A DNA stretch of 64,000 bases from Roseomonas sp. AR75 (GCF_005222815.1 NZ_STGB01000005.1:930001-994000); one strand, 5' to 3'; counted from the first letter of the stretch, positions 43,188 through 53,082 are shown. The notes: a model not told the origin generated them from the sequence alone. Translations and numbers: made by a program.

Positions 43188-43585
43188 CGCGTCATCTCCC
43201 GCCCCGGGTCGCCCTGCGCCAGCAGCGACACATGCGCCGACACCACGCGCCAGCCTTCCGGCATGCGCGCCATGATCTTGGTCTCGCGCCCCACCAGGCC
43301 GGTGCCGACGCGTTCGTATTCCAGATGGGTGGCCGCGAAATCCTGCCCGAAGGCGACGATGTGCACCTTGCGCTGCACGCGCTGCGCATAGGCGCGGACC
43401 GACGCCCGGAAGGCGCGGATCGCGTCATGGCCATAGAGGATCTCCGTGATGCCGAAGCGCACCGTGCGCGGATCGGCCCAGAAGATCGCGTCCAGCTCCT
43501 CCGTCCGGTTGGCCATCAGCGCCGCCTCGTAGCGGTCGAAGACGGCGCGGACTTCCGCCAGCACCGCGGGATCGTCGAGTTGCAA
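43184..43585 (-). CDS. hpxZ: HpxZ/AtzH-like protein (DUF3225)
   Basis: A 133-aa NTF2/SnoaL-fold protein. The pattern AVFDRYEAALMANRTEELDA and IFWADPRTVRFGITE, with YGHDAIRAFRASV and GWRVVSAHVSLL, matches the HpxZ/AtzH family, known from purine (oxalurate) and s-triazine degradation. The TTG at 43583-43585 has AGGGGGG six bases upstream. An ATG at 43654 would add 23 arginine-rich residues and is less likely. It is coupled to the DadA-like gene by a four-base overlap. A link between ring-nitrogen degradation and the oxidase is inferred only from this coupling. Confidence 0.82.
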   Translation of the reverse strand: MQLDDPAVLAEVRAVFDRYEAALMANRTEELDAIFWADPRTVRFGITEILYGHDAIRAFRASVRAYAQRVQRKVHIVAFGQDFAATHLEYERVGTGLVGRETKIMARMPEGWRVVSAHVSLLAQGDPGREMTR

Positions 43586-43746
43586 GCGGCCCCCCTGCCC
43601 TGCCCGGCGGCGAGAGTGCCGCGCCCGCCGGACGCTGCAAAGCCAGGCGGACATGCGCCCGCCGCAACGGCTTCATGATTCGCGCATAATCCGGCGCCAT
43701 CCTATCCTGCGCCGCGGCCCGCCGGCCGCCTTCCGGAGACGCTGTC

Positions 43747-44499
43747 ATGCTGCCCGCCGCGCCACAGGCACGAATGACACGCCCGGCGGCGCCCGGGCTG
43801 CTGCGGCGCGCCCTGGCCCTGGTCCTGCTGTTCGGCGTTGCCGCCTGCGCGGCGCCGCCGGGTTTTGGCCCGGAGGCCTACCGGCCGGAGATGGTGGTGC
43901 CGCCCGCCCCGCCCGCGGCGCAGGCGCCCATGGCTGCCGCACCTTCCCCCTTCGGCAAGCCCACCGGCGGGTTGCGCCATGCCGCCGACATCGCGGGCCC
44001 GGCCTGCGTGGCCGAGCATCGCCAGGTGATCGAGGAGGCGGTGGCGATGGCGCGGGAGCGCCTGACCGCCGGCATACGGGTGATCGAGACCCAGCCCGAC
44101 AGCGAGGCGGTGCTGCGCTGGTTCGGCTTTGCCGAACGCGCGCCGATCGCGGATCGGCTGCGCCGCATCCATGCCTGGCTCGGCCAGCCCGACAACGCGA
44201 AGATCCTGTGCAACGACCCGCCCGCCTGCCAGGGCGTCCGGATGGCCTATGCCGCGCCGTCGCGCCGCATCGTCGGCCTGTGCCCCAGCTTCTTCCGCGC
44301 CTCCTTAGAGGGCTTCGACAACCGCTGGGGCATCCTGATCCACGAGGCTTCGCATGTGGCGGCGGGCACGCAGGACTTCGTCTATGGCCCGCGTGCGGCG
44401 CTGGTGCTGGCGAAGCAGGATCCGCAGCGCGCGGCGATGAATGCCGACAACTACGAATATTACGTGGAAACCCTGGCACGCTACGCGCCGGGTTCGTAA
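43747..44499 (+). CDS. Lipoprotein with M35-type (aspzincin) metallopeptidase motif
   Basis: A 250-aa protein. The lipobox VAAC places the lipidated cysteine at C34, after the hydrophobic stretch LALVLLFGVAA, so it is an exported membrane-anchored lipoprotein. A proline/alanine linker (about 37-65) follows. HEASH gives H199, E200 and H203, with GTQDFVYG supplying a candidate third ligand D210, as in the aspzincins (M35 deuterolysin/peptidyl-Lys endopeptidase). The C-terminal NADNYEYYVE segment matches that family. Conserved cysteines around 161, 167 and 183 may be disulfides. Likely a periplasmic or surface endopeptidase. Confidence 0.83.
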   Translation: MLPAAPQARMTRPAAPGLLRRALALVLLFGVAACAAPPGFGPEAYRPEMVVPPAPPAAQAPMAAAPSPFGKPTGGLRHAADIAGPACVAEHRQVIEEAVAMARERLTAGIRVIETQPDSEAVLRWFGFAERAPIADRLRRIHAWLGQPDNAKILCNDPPACQGVRMAYAAPSRRIVGLCPSFFRASLEGFDNRWGILIHEASHVAAGTQDFVYGPRAALVLAKQDPQRAAMNADNYEYYVETLARYAPGS

Positions 44500-44536
44500 C
44501 CGCCACGGATTTTCAAAGGCTTGGCCGAATTTCCTG

Positions 44537-44600
44537 TTCACGGCGGCGTGAGGATCATCTTATACAATAAGCCGTGAGCGCCGGTTCGGGGGAACCGGCG
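44537..44600 (+). promoter_or_regulatory. Candidate promoter and leader hairpin of the GH1-like gene
   Basis: TTCACG (44537-44542) and TATACA (44561-44566), separated by 18 bases, fit a sigma-70 promoter; the A/T-rich segment stands out in this GC-rich window. Just downstream, CGCCGGTTC (44579-44587), loop GGGG and GAACCGGCG (44592-44600) form a nine-base perfect hairpin in the leader, 38 bases before the ATG. It may stabilise or attenuate the mRNA. It could also serve as the terminator of the lipoprotein gene, though it lacks a T tract. Confidence 0.5.
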
Positions 44601-44637
44601 AGGCGCCGGTACCGCGCGCCATCCGGGAGCCGCCTGC

Positions 44638-45903
44638 ATGCTCGATGCCGCCCTGCCCGCCGGCGAGACGCTGGCCCGAACCGCACCGCATCACGGCTTC
44701 CTCTTCGCGACAGGAATCGAGAACAGCGCACCCACCATCGAAGCCGGGCGCATCCGGCGCGACCAGATGGCCGAGTGCGGCCACTACGCCCGCTGGCGCG
44801 AGGATTTCGCGCTCGTGAAGGAGATCGGCTGCGACGCGCTGCGCTACGGGCCGCAGCTGCACGCGACGCTGCGCGGCCCCGGCCGGCACGACTGGGCCTT
44901 CGCCGACGAGACCTTCGCCGAGCTGCGTCGCCTCGGCATCCGGCCGATCGTGGACCTGTGCCATTTCGGCGTGCCGGACTGGATCGGCGACTTCCAGAAC
45001 CCCGACTTCCCCGACCTCTTCGCCGACTACGCCCAGGCCTTCGCGCGGCGCTTCCCCTGGGTGCAGCTCTACACGCCGGTGAACGAGATGTTCATCACCG
45101 CCGTCTTCAGCGCGAAATACGGCTGGTGGAACGAGCAGCGGCACGACGACCGCAGCTATGTGCAGGCGATCCGAAACATCGTGCTGGCGAACCTCAAGGC
45201 AATGCGCGCGATCCTCGCCGTGCGGCCGGATGCGATCTTCATCCAGTCGGAGAGCACGGAGGCCTTCCACGCCGAATGCCCCGCCGCCCTGCCGCATGCA
45301 GAGTTCCGCAACGCCGAGCGCTTCCTGACGCTGGACCTCAACTACGGGCGGCGCGTGGACAGCCTGATGTACGAGTTCCTGCTGGACAACGGCATGAGCC
45401 GCGCCGACTACCATTTCTGCCTGCGCGAGGCCCCTGCCCTGAAGCGCCACTGCATCATGGGCAATGACTGGTACCAGACGAATGAGCACCTGCTGAACGC
45501 GGAGGGCCATGGCCGCTGGGCCGGCGAGGTGTTCGGCTACGACACCGTCACCCGCGACTACCATGCGCGCTACGGCCTGCCAGTGATGCACACGGAGACG
45601 AACCTGGATGAAGGCCCGCGCGGCGACGAGGCGGAGCACTGGCTGTGGAAGCAGTGGTCCGGCATCCTGCGCCTCCGCCGCGACGGCGTGCCGGTGCTGG
45701 GCTTCACCTGGTATTCCCTGACGGACCAGGTGGACTGGAACCACGCGTTGCGCATCCAGCGCGGCGACGTCAATCCGCGCGGCCTGTTCGACCTGGATCG
45801 CCGGCCGCGCAAGGTCGGGCTGGCCTACAAGCGGCTCATCGAGGCCTGGCGCGAGGTACTGCCCACCCAGTCCTGGTGCCTGCAGGTGCCGCTGGCGGCC
45901 TGA
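44638..45903 (+). CDS. Glycoside hydrolase family 1-like protein
   Basis: A 421-aa TIM-barrel protein of GH1 type. The acid/base glutamate E150 is in YTPVNEMF, where the canonical sequence is TxNEP. The nucleophile candidate E320 is in VMHTETN, where the canonical one is TENG. The first strand DALRYGPQLH and the C-terminal WYSLTDQVDWNHALR also fit. Beta-glucosidase or 6-phospho-glycosidase activity is likely, but both catalytic loops deviate, so specificity is uncertain. It has its own promoter-like leader and no sugar transporter next to it. Confidence 0.82.
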   Translation: MLDAALPAGETLARTAPHHGFLFATGIENSAPTIEAGRIRRDQMAECGHYARWREDFALVKEIGCDALRYGPQLHATLRGPGRHDWAFADETFAELRRLGIRPIVDLCHFGVPDWIGDFQNPDFPDLFADYAQAFARRFPWVQLYTPVNEMFITAVFSAKYGWWNEQRHDDRSYVQAIRNIVLANLKAMRAILAVRPDAIFIQSESTEAFHAECPAALPHAEFRNAERFLTLDLNYGRRVDSLMYEFLLDNGMSRADYHFCLREAPALKRHCIMGNDWYQTNEHLLNAEGHGRWAGEVFGYDTVTRDYHARYGLPVMHTETNLDEGPRGDEAEHWLWKQWSGILRLRRDGVPVLGFTWYSLTDQVDWNHALRIQRGDVNPRGLFDLDRRPRKVGLAYKRLIEAWREVLPTQSWCLQVPLAA

Positions 45904-45976
45904 GGCGGCGCGGCCCCCTTCACGGGATCGCGCCGTCCGGTCCATGCTGCCCCATTCAGGGAAGCACGGACATCGC

Positions 45977-47173
45977 ATGAGCCACCCGGTCATCGAGGGC
46001 GCGAAGGCCTTCCAGGCGGACCTCGCCGCCATCCGGCAGGACATCCATGCCCATCCCGAGCTCGGCATGGAGGAGACGCGGACCTCGGCCCTGGTCGCGC
46101 GCGAACTCCGGGCGCTGGGCATCGAGGTGACGGAGGGCGTCGGACGCTTCGGCGTGGTCGGCACGATCCGCGGCAACCGGCCGGGCAACCGCTCGGTCGG
46201 GCTGCGCGCCGACATGGACGCGCTGCAGATCCCGGAAGCCACCGGCGCACCCTATGCCTCGAAGCACCCGGGCATCATGCATGCCTGCGGCCATGACGGG
46301 CACACCACCATGCTGCTCGGCGCCGCCCGCTGGCTGGCGCAGCACCGCGACTTCGGCGGCACCGTCCACCTGATCTTCCAGCCCGCCGAGGAAGGCCGCG
46401 GCGGCGCCAAGGCGATGCTCGACGACGGGCTGTTCGAGCGCTTCCCCTGCGATGCGGTCTACGGCCTGCACAACAAGCCGACCATCCCGGCCGGGCGCTT
46501 CGCCATCCGCCCCGGCCCGGCGCTGGCCGCGGCCGACCGCTTCAAGGTGGTGTTCCGCGGCACCGGCGGGCATGGCGGCTCCACGCCGCACCTGGCCACC
46601 GACATCACCGTGGTGCAGGCGCATTTCGTGCTGGGACTGCAGACCATCGTGGGGCGCAACGTGGCGGCGACGGATGCCGCGGTGCTGAGCGTCGGCTCGA
46701 TCCAGGGCGGCTCGCCGATCTCTCCGAACGTCATGCCGGCCGAGCTGACCATCACCGGCACCTCCCGCAGCTACACCGCCGCAGTGCGCGACCTGCTGGA
46801 ACGGCGGATTGGCGAGCTGGCGCATGGCCTTGCCGCGCTGCACGGCGCGACGGCGGAGGTGGAGTACCACCGCGGCGTGCCCGCCACCGTGAACCACCCC
46901 GAGCAGACCGAGACGGCGCGCGACGCCGCCCGGACCCTGGTGGGCGACGCCGAGGTGATCGAGCACGCCCCCGTGACGGGCGGCGAGGATTTCTCTCTCA
47001 TGTTGGAACAAAAGCCCGGCGCCTTCATGTTCATCGGCGGCGGCAAGGGGCCGGACGGGACCTCGCCGAACCTGCATACCCCGCATTTCGACTTCAACGA
47101 CGACATCATACCCCTCGGCGTTGCCTATTGGGTCGGCGTGGTCGACCAGGAACTGGGCAAGACGGCCGGGTGA
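45977..47173 (+). CDS. M20-family amidohydrolase (hippurate/indoleacetyl-amino-acid hydrolase type)
   Basis: A 398-aa M20 metalloenzyme. Metal-binding and catalytic positions appear in order: RADMDALQIPE, HACGHDGHTTMLLG, QPAEEGRGGAKAML, a GLHN motif, and GGEDFSLM. M20 amidohydrolases release acids from N-acyl amino acids (hippurate, IAA conjugates). The peptide-type importer genes begin 132 bases downstream in the same direction, so an imported amidated amino acid is a plausible substrate. Start ATG 45977 chosen because an upstream start would extend into a region with no family similarity. Confidence 0.92.
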   Translation: MSHPVIEGAKAFQADLAAIRQDIHAHPELGMEETRTSALVARELRALGIEVTEGVGRFGVVGTIRGNRPGNRSVGLRADMDALQIPEATGAPYASKHPGIMHACGHDGHTTMLLGAARWLAQHRDFGGTVHLIFQPAEEGRGGAKAMLDDGLFERFPCDAVYGLHNKPTIPAGRFAIRPGPALAAADRFKVVFRGTGGHGGSTPHLATDITVVQAHFVLGLQTIVGRNVAATDAAVLSVGSIQGGSPISPNVMPAELTITGTSRSYTAAVRDLLERRIGELAHGLAALHGATAEVEYHRGVPATVNHPEQTETARDAARTLVGDAEVIEHAPVTGGEDFSLMLEQKPGAFMFIGGGKGPDGTSPNLHTPHFDFNDDIIPLGVAYWVGVVDQELGKTAG

Positions 47174-47305
47174 CTCGCCGCCCCGGCGAAAAGCCGATAG
47201 GAATTCCGATGCGCCGCGCGGCCGCCTTGCGCTAGCGTGGAAGACGAGGCGGGGAACGCCGGGACACCGCGGCCCCCCGAAACGACAGGGACTGGGAGAG
47301 CAAGA

Positions 47306-49102
47306 ATGACGGAAGACGACCTGCGCCAGATGATCGGGCGCGTGAAGCGCGGCTCGCTCTCGCGCCGCGGCTTCGTGAAGCGCCTCGCGGCCTTCGGCCT
47401 GACGGCGCCGATGGCGACCCAGCTTCTCGCCCTGCACGGCATCAGCCCCGCCTCGGCGCAGAGCGTGCCGGCCTACAAGCCGACGCGGCGCGGCGGCGGC
47501 GGGCCGCTCAAGATCCTCTACTGGCAGGCCTCCACCCTGCTGAACCCGCATTTCGCGGTCGGCACCACCAACCAGGAAGCGAGCCGCGTCTTCTACGAGC
47601 CGCTCGCCGGCTGGGCCGCGGACGGCACGCTCTATCCCGTGCTGGCCGCCGAGATCCCCTCGGTCGAGAACAAGGGCCTGTCCGAGGACGGGCGCAGCGT
47701 GACGTGGAAGCTGAAGCGCGGCGTGAAGTGGCATGACGGCACGGACTTCTCGGCCGACGACGTGGTGTTCAACTGGGAATACGCGAAGAACCCGCAGGTC
47801 GCCGGCGTCTCCTCCGGCAGCTACACCGACGTCAACGTGGTCAAGGTGGACGACCACACGGTGCGCGTGGAGTTCAACAAGCCGACGCCCTTCTGGGCCG
47901 ACGCCTTCGTCGCCTCCCGCGGGATGCTGATCCCGAAGCACCTGTTCAAGGACTACAACGGCACCAACGCCCGCGACGCGCCCGCCAATCTGCGCCCGGT
48001 GGGCACCGGCGCCTACAAGTTCGTCAGCTTCGCGCCGGGCGACAACCTGCGCGGCGAGCTGAACCCGAACTATCACATGAACAACCGCCCCTACTTCGAC
48101 ACGCTCGAGGTGAAGGGCGGCGGCGACGCGGTCTCCGCCGCGCGCGCCGTGCTGCAGACCGGCGACTTCGACTACGCCTGGAACCTGCAGGTCGAGGACG
48201 AGATCCTCAAGCGCCTCGAGGCCGCGAACCGCGGCAAGGTGAACATCGTCGAGGGCGGCAACATCGAATTCATCATGCTCAACGCCACCGACCCGAGCCG
48301 GGAGGTGGACGGCGAGCGCGCCTCGATCAAGAGCGAGCACCCGGCCTTCAAGGACCCGGCGGTGCGGGAAGCGATGTCGCTGCTGCTCGATCGCGGCTCG
48401 ATCGAGCGCTTCATCTACGGCCGCGGCGGTCCCGCGACTTCCAACTTCCTCAACAACCCGCCGCGTTTCGCCTCGCCGAACACCCGCTGGGAGTTCAACA
48501 TCGAGAAGGCGAACCAGATCCTCGACCAGGCGGGCTGGGCGCGCGGGCGGGACGGCATCCGCACCAAGGACGGCGTGCGGCTGCGCTTCATCTACCAGAC
48601 CTCGGTCAACGCGCCGCGCCAGCGCACCCAGGCGATCTACAAGCAGGCGGCGCAGCGCGCGGGCATCGACCTGGAGCTGAAGTCGGTGACGGCCTCGGTG
48701 TTCTTCTCGGCCGACGTGGCCAACCCGGACACCTACACGAAGTTCTTCGCCGACGTGCAGATGTACACCACGACCATGACGCAGGCGGACCCGCAGCTGT
48801 TCATGAACCAGTTCGTGTCGTGGGAGATCTCCTCCAAGGCGAACAACTGGCAGGGCCGCAACATCGTCCGCTGGCGGAACGAGGAATACGACCGCATCTT
48901 CCGCGACGCGGAGGGCGAGCTCGACCCCGTGAAGCGCGCGGCGCTGTTCATCCGCATGAACGACCTGATCGTGGGCAGCAACCACATCATCCCACTGGTC
49001 AAGCGCCCGCTGGTCAGCGCCAGCCTGAACAACCTCAACACCGTGCTGAGCGCCTGGGACAACACCCATTGGCTGCTCAGCGACTGGTTCCGCGAGACCT
49101 GA
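47306..49102 (+). CDS. Peptide-type ABC transporter substrate-binding protein (system 2)
   Basis: A 598-aa receptor of the SBP_bac_5 family. The leader has SRRGFVKRLAAFGLTAP, an excellent twin-arginine motif, with cleavage near ASAQS. Landmarks are LKRGVKWHDGTDFSADDVVF, PVGTGAYKFVSFAPGDNL and the LNTVLSAWDNTHWLLSDWF end. GGGAGA eight bases before the ATG fixes the start. It follows the M20 gene and precedes both permeases and two ATPases. Ligands may be peptides or N-acyl amino acids. Confidence 0.92.
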   Translation: MTEDDLRQMIGRVKRGSLSRRGFVKRLAAFGLTAPMATQLLALHGISPASAQSVPAYKPTRRGGGGPLKILYWQASTLLNPHFAVGTTNQEASRVFYEPLAGWAADGTLYPVLAAEIPSVENKGLSEDGRSVTWKLKRGVKWHDGTDFSADDVVFNWEYAKNPQVAGVSSGSYTDVNVVKVDDHTVRVEFNKPTPFWADAFVASRGMLIPKHLFKDYNGTNARDAPANLRPVGTGAYKFVSFAPGDNLRGELNPNYHMNNRPYFDTLEVKGGGDAVSAARAVLQTGDFDYAWNLQVEDEILKRLEAANRGKVNIVEGGNIEFIMLNATDPSREVDGERASIKSEHPAFKDPAVREAMSLLLDRGSIERFIYGRGGPATSNFLNNPPRFASPNTRWEFNIEKANQILDQAGWARGRDGIRTKDGVRLRFIYQTSVNAPRQRTQAIYKQAAQRAGIDLELKSVTASVFFSADVANPDTYTKFFADVQMYTTTMTQADPQLFMNQFVSWEISSKANNWQGRNIVRWRNEEYDRIFRDAEGELDPVKRAALFIRMNDLIVGSNHIIPLVKRPLVSASLNNLNTVLSAWDNTHWLLSDWFRET

Positions 49103-49112
49103 TCCACCCCGC

Positions 49113-50072
49113 GTGGCGCAGTATCTCGTCCGCCGCCTGCTGATCGCGATCCCGAGCCTGCTCGGGATCAGCGTGATCCTCTTCACGGTCCTGGCGCTCG
49201 CGCCGGGCGACCCGTTCGAGGAACTGGCGACCAACCCGGCCATCCCGCCCGAGGTGCGCGCGAACCTGCGCGCCAGCCTCGGGCTGGATGACCCGATCCA
49301 CATGCGCTACTTTGCCTGGCTCACCTCCATGCTGCGGGGCGAGTGGGGCTTCTCCTTCGTCAGCCGCATCCCGGTGGACGACCTGATCCTGCAGCGCCTG
49401 CCGGTGACCATCGCGGTGATCGGGGCCTCGCAGATCGTGGCGCTGGCGATCGCGCTGCCGGTCGGCGTCTATGCCGCGACGCGGCCCTATTCGATCTTCG
49501 ACCAGATCGCCAACACGCTGGCCTTCGTGGGCTTCTCGCTGCCCACCTTCTTCACGGGGCTGCTGTTCATCCTGTTCTTCTCGATCTACCTGGACTGGCT
49601 GCCCTTCGTGTTCCGCACCGACATCGAGGCCACGGGCTGGAACTGGTGGTGGCAGCAGCTGCGCCAGTCCATCATGCCGATCATGGTGCTGGGGCTGTTC
49701 CAGGGCGCGGCCTGGACGCGCTTCGTCCGCTCCGCGGTGCTGGACGTGATCCGGCTGGACCATGTCACCACCGCGCGCGCCAAGGGCATCCCCGAACGCG
49801 CGGTGACGATGCGCCACGTGGTGCGCAACGCGATGATCCCGGTGGTCACGCTGGTCGCGCTGCAGATGCCGGCGGTGTTCGGCGGCGCCATCGTGACGGA
49901 GCAGATCTTCCGCGTGCCGGGCATCGGCAGCCTGCTGATCAGCGCGATCCTGGCCAACGACACGCCGGTGATCATGGCGGTCACCTTCGTCATCGCCGCC
50001 CTGGTGGTCTTCTTCAACCTGCTCGCTGACGTGATCTATGGCTGGCTCGATCCCCGCATCAGCTATCGCTAG
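49113..50072 (+). CDS. Peptide-type ABC transporter permease, DppB-like (system 2)
   Basis: A 319-aa membrane subunit with about six hydrophobic helices. The N-terminal AQYLVRRLLIAIPSLLGISV and ASLGLDDPIHMRYFAWLTSM are DppB-type. The coupling segment reads HVTTARAKGIPERAVTMRHV at about 212-231. It starts with GTG 11 bases after the receptor stop. Its last 35 bases overlap the next permease gene, an unusually long but plausible overlap. Confidence 0.92.
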   Translation: MAQYLVRRLLIAIPSLLGISVILFTVLALAPGDPFEELATNPAIPPEVRANLRASLGLDDPIHMRYFAWLTSMLRGEWGFSFVSRIPVDDLILQRLPVTIAVIGASQIVALAIALPVGVYAATRPYSIFDQIANTLAFVGFSLPTFFTGLLFILFFSIYLDWLPFVFRTDIEATGWNWWWQQLRQSIMPIMVLGLFQGAAWTRFVRSAVLDVIRLDHVTTARAKGIPERAVTMRHVVRNAMIPVVTLVALQMPAVFGGAIVTEQIFRVPGIGSLLISAILANDTPVIMAVTFVIAALVVFFNLLADVIYGWLDPRISYR

Positions 50073-50970
50073 CCCGGGCGCCGCCGCGCGCCCGCGCATC
50101 GGCCCCTGGCGGGAGGCCTGGCGGCGATTCCGCAAGCACCGGCTTGCGGTCGCCTCCGCCGTCGTGCTGGGCACGATCATCCTGGCGGTGCTGATCGGCC
50201 CGCTGTTCTGGACGCTGCCGATCGATGAGATCGACTTCACCGCGCGGCTCGAGGGCCCCTCGCTCGCGCATCCGCTCGGCACCGACGACCTCGGGCAGGA
50301 CCTGCTGGCGCGCATCCTCTATGGCGGGCGCATCTCGCTGGCCGTCGGCTTCGCGGCGATGTCCGTCGCGGTCAGCGTCGGCGTGCTGGTCGGCGCCATC
50401 GCCGGCATGGCGGGCGGGCGGCTGGACGCCGCGCTGATGTGGCTGACCGACCTGTTCCTCTCCCTGCCGCAGCTGCCGCTGCTGCTGCTGATCATCTACC
50501 TGTTCCGCGACGCGCTCACCGGCGTGGTCGGGCAGGAACTCGGCGTGTTCATCCTGATCGTGACGGTGATCGGCGCCTTCAACTGGATGCAGGTGGCCCG
50601 CCTGGTGCGCGCGCAGTTCTTCTCGCTGCGCGAGAAGGAATTTGTGGAAGCGGCGCGGGCCCTCGGCGCTTCCCGCGCGCGGCTGGTGTGGCGGCACATC
50701 CTGCCCAACGCGCTGGGGCCCGTGATCGTCGCGGCGACCATCGACGTGGCCGCGGCGATCATCGCGGAGAGCACCCTCTCCTTCCTCGGCCTCGGCTTCC
50801 CGCCGGACATCCCCACCTGGGGGCGCCTGCTGTTCGACGCCAAGGACAACCTGGACTTCGCGCCGCACTGGGCGCTGTTCCCCGGCCTCGCGATCTTCCT
50901 GACGGTGGTCAGCATCAACTTCGTCGGCGACGGCCTGCGCGACGCCCTCGACCCCAGGCGCGTGCAGTGA
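50038..50970 (+). CDS. Peptide-type ABC transporter permease, DppC-like (system 2)
   Basis: A 310-aa DppC-type membrane subunit with an N-terminal cytoplasmic stretch. HPLGTDDLGQDLLARILYGG near 79-98 is the hallmark; ESTLSFLGLGFPPDIPTWGR near 243-262 closes the family pattern. Start at 50038 makes a 35-base overlap; a later start is not indicated by a ribosome-binding site. A 145-base gap with two hairpins separates it from the ATPase gene. Confidence 0.91.
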   Translation: MAGSIPASAIASPGAAARPRIGPWREAWRRFRKHRLAVASAVVLGTIILAVLIGPLFWTLPIDEIDFTARLEGPSLAHPLGTDDLGQDLLARILYGGRISLAVGFAAMSVAVSVGVLVGAIAGMAGGRLDAALMWLTDLFLSLPQLPLLLLIIYLFRDALTGVVGQELGVFILIVTVIGAFNWMQVARLVRAQFFSLREKEFVEAARALGASRARLVWRHILPNALGPVIVAATIDVAAAIIAESTLSFLGLGFPPDIPTWGRLLFDAKDNLDFAPHWALFPGLAIFLTVVSINFVGDGLRDALDPRRVQ

Positions 50971-50999
50971 TTTTGTTCGTGTGCCCTCAGGCGCCGGGC

Positions 51000-51099
51000 G
51001 CGCGCTCCGCGCGCTTGGCTCGTCACGCCGCAGGCGCGCTGCCAGCACGACGCACCGGCGGCGGCCGCCATTCGGCGGCTCGGCCAGCTTCGCTGGCCG
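51000..51099. repeat. Two GC hairpins in the permease-ATPase gap
   Basis: GCGCGC-TCC-GCGCGC (51000-51014) and CGGCCAGC-TTC-GCTGGCCG (51081-51099), an eight-base perfect stem, lie in the 145-base gap inside an otherwise tight operon. Neither has a T tract. They may protect or separate mRNA segments to adjust the ratio of permeases to ATPases. Confidence 0.55.
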
Positions 51100-51115
51100 C
51101 CTTGGGGGAACGCGG

Positions 51116-52098
<983 letters not shown>

Positions 52099-52102
<4 letters not shown>

Positions 52103-53073
52103 ACCGGCCTCTCCTGCGCGTGGACAACCTGGTGAAGCGCTTCCCGGTGAAGGGCGGCGTCCTGCGCCGCACGGTCGCCGAGGTGCATGCCGTCTCCGGC
52201 GTCAGCTTCGACCTGGCGCCGGGCGAGACGCTCGGGCTCGTGGGTGAATCCGGCTGCGGCAAGTCCACGACGGGGCGGCTGATCCTGCGCCTGATCGAGC
52301 CGACGGAAGGCACGATCTGGTTCGAGGGGCAGGACATCACGCGCTTCGACCAGCAGCAGATGATCGCGCTCCGGCGCGACATGCAGATCATCTTCCAGGA
52401 CCCCTACGCCTCGCTGAACCCGCGCATGACGGTGGGCGCGATCATCGCGGAGGCGCTGGTGATCCATGGCCTCGCGAAGACCGCGCGGGAGCGCGAGGAC
52501 CGCGTGGTGGAACTGCTGGAGACGGTCGGGCTCAACGCCGACCAGATGCGCCGCTTCCCGCACGAGTTCAGCGGCGGCCAGCGCCAGCGCATCGGCATCG
52601 CGCGCGCGCTGGCGGTCTCGCCCAAGCTGATCGTCTGCGACGAGCCGGTCTCCGCGCTCGATGTCTCGATCCAGGCGCAGGTGGTAAACCTGCTGGAAGA
52701 TCTGCAGGAAAAATTCGGGCTCACCTTCATCTTCATCGCCCACGACCTGTCGGTGGTGGAGCACATCAGCGACCGCGTCGCCGTGATGTATCTCGGGCGG
52801 ATGGTGGAGATCGCCTCGGCGCGGGAGCTCTACACCACGCCGCTGCATCCCTATACCGAGGCGCTGCTCTCGGCCGTGCCGATCCCGGACCCGAAGCTGA
52901 AGCGCGCGCGCATCCGGCTGCAGGGCGACGTGCCGAACCCGCTCAACCCGCCGAGCGGCTGCCACTTCCACACGCGCTGCCCGATCGCCGACGCCGGCAT
53001 CTGCCGAACGGAGACGCCGCCGCTGCGGGAGGCACGCCCAGGCCACTGGGTCGCCTGCCACAAACGCGGGTGA
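52099..53073 (+). CDS. Peptide-type ABC transporter ATPase, DppF-like (system 2)
   Basis: A 324-aa ATPase. GESGCGKSTTGRLIL near 51-65, HEFSGGQRQRIGIARAL near 155-171, LIVCDEPVSALD near 179-190, and a C-terminal PSGCHFHTRCPIADAGIC stretch. Both ATPases here carry the cysteine-containing tail. The stop forms the left half of a perfect 18-base palindrome shared with the convergent flavin reductase stop. Confidence 0.93.
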
Positions 53074-53082
53074 TCACCCGCG
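53065..53082. other. Perfect 18-base palindrome spanning two convergent stop codons
   Basis: CGCGGGTGATCACCCGCG at 53065-53082 reads identically on both strands. Its centre TGATCA supplies the stop codons of the dppF-like gene and of the flavin reductase, which therefore abut with no gap. A bidirectional stem may end transcripts from both sides, although no T tract follows. Confidence 0.7.

Noticed and set aside
43681..43690. Possible -10 element CATAAT before the lipoprotein gene
   Set aside because: The matching upstream position reads CCGCAA, which is far from a -35 consensus; a promoter is plausible but not supported.
45956..49303. A minus-strand open frame of over 1,100 codons
   Set aside because: It runs antisense through the M20 and receptor genes. 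High GC makes long antisense frames common, it has no family motif, and the plus-strand genes have clear motifs and ribosome-binding sites.
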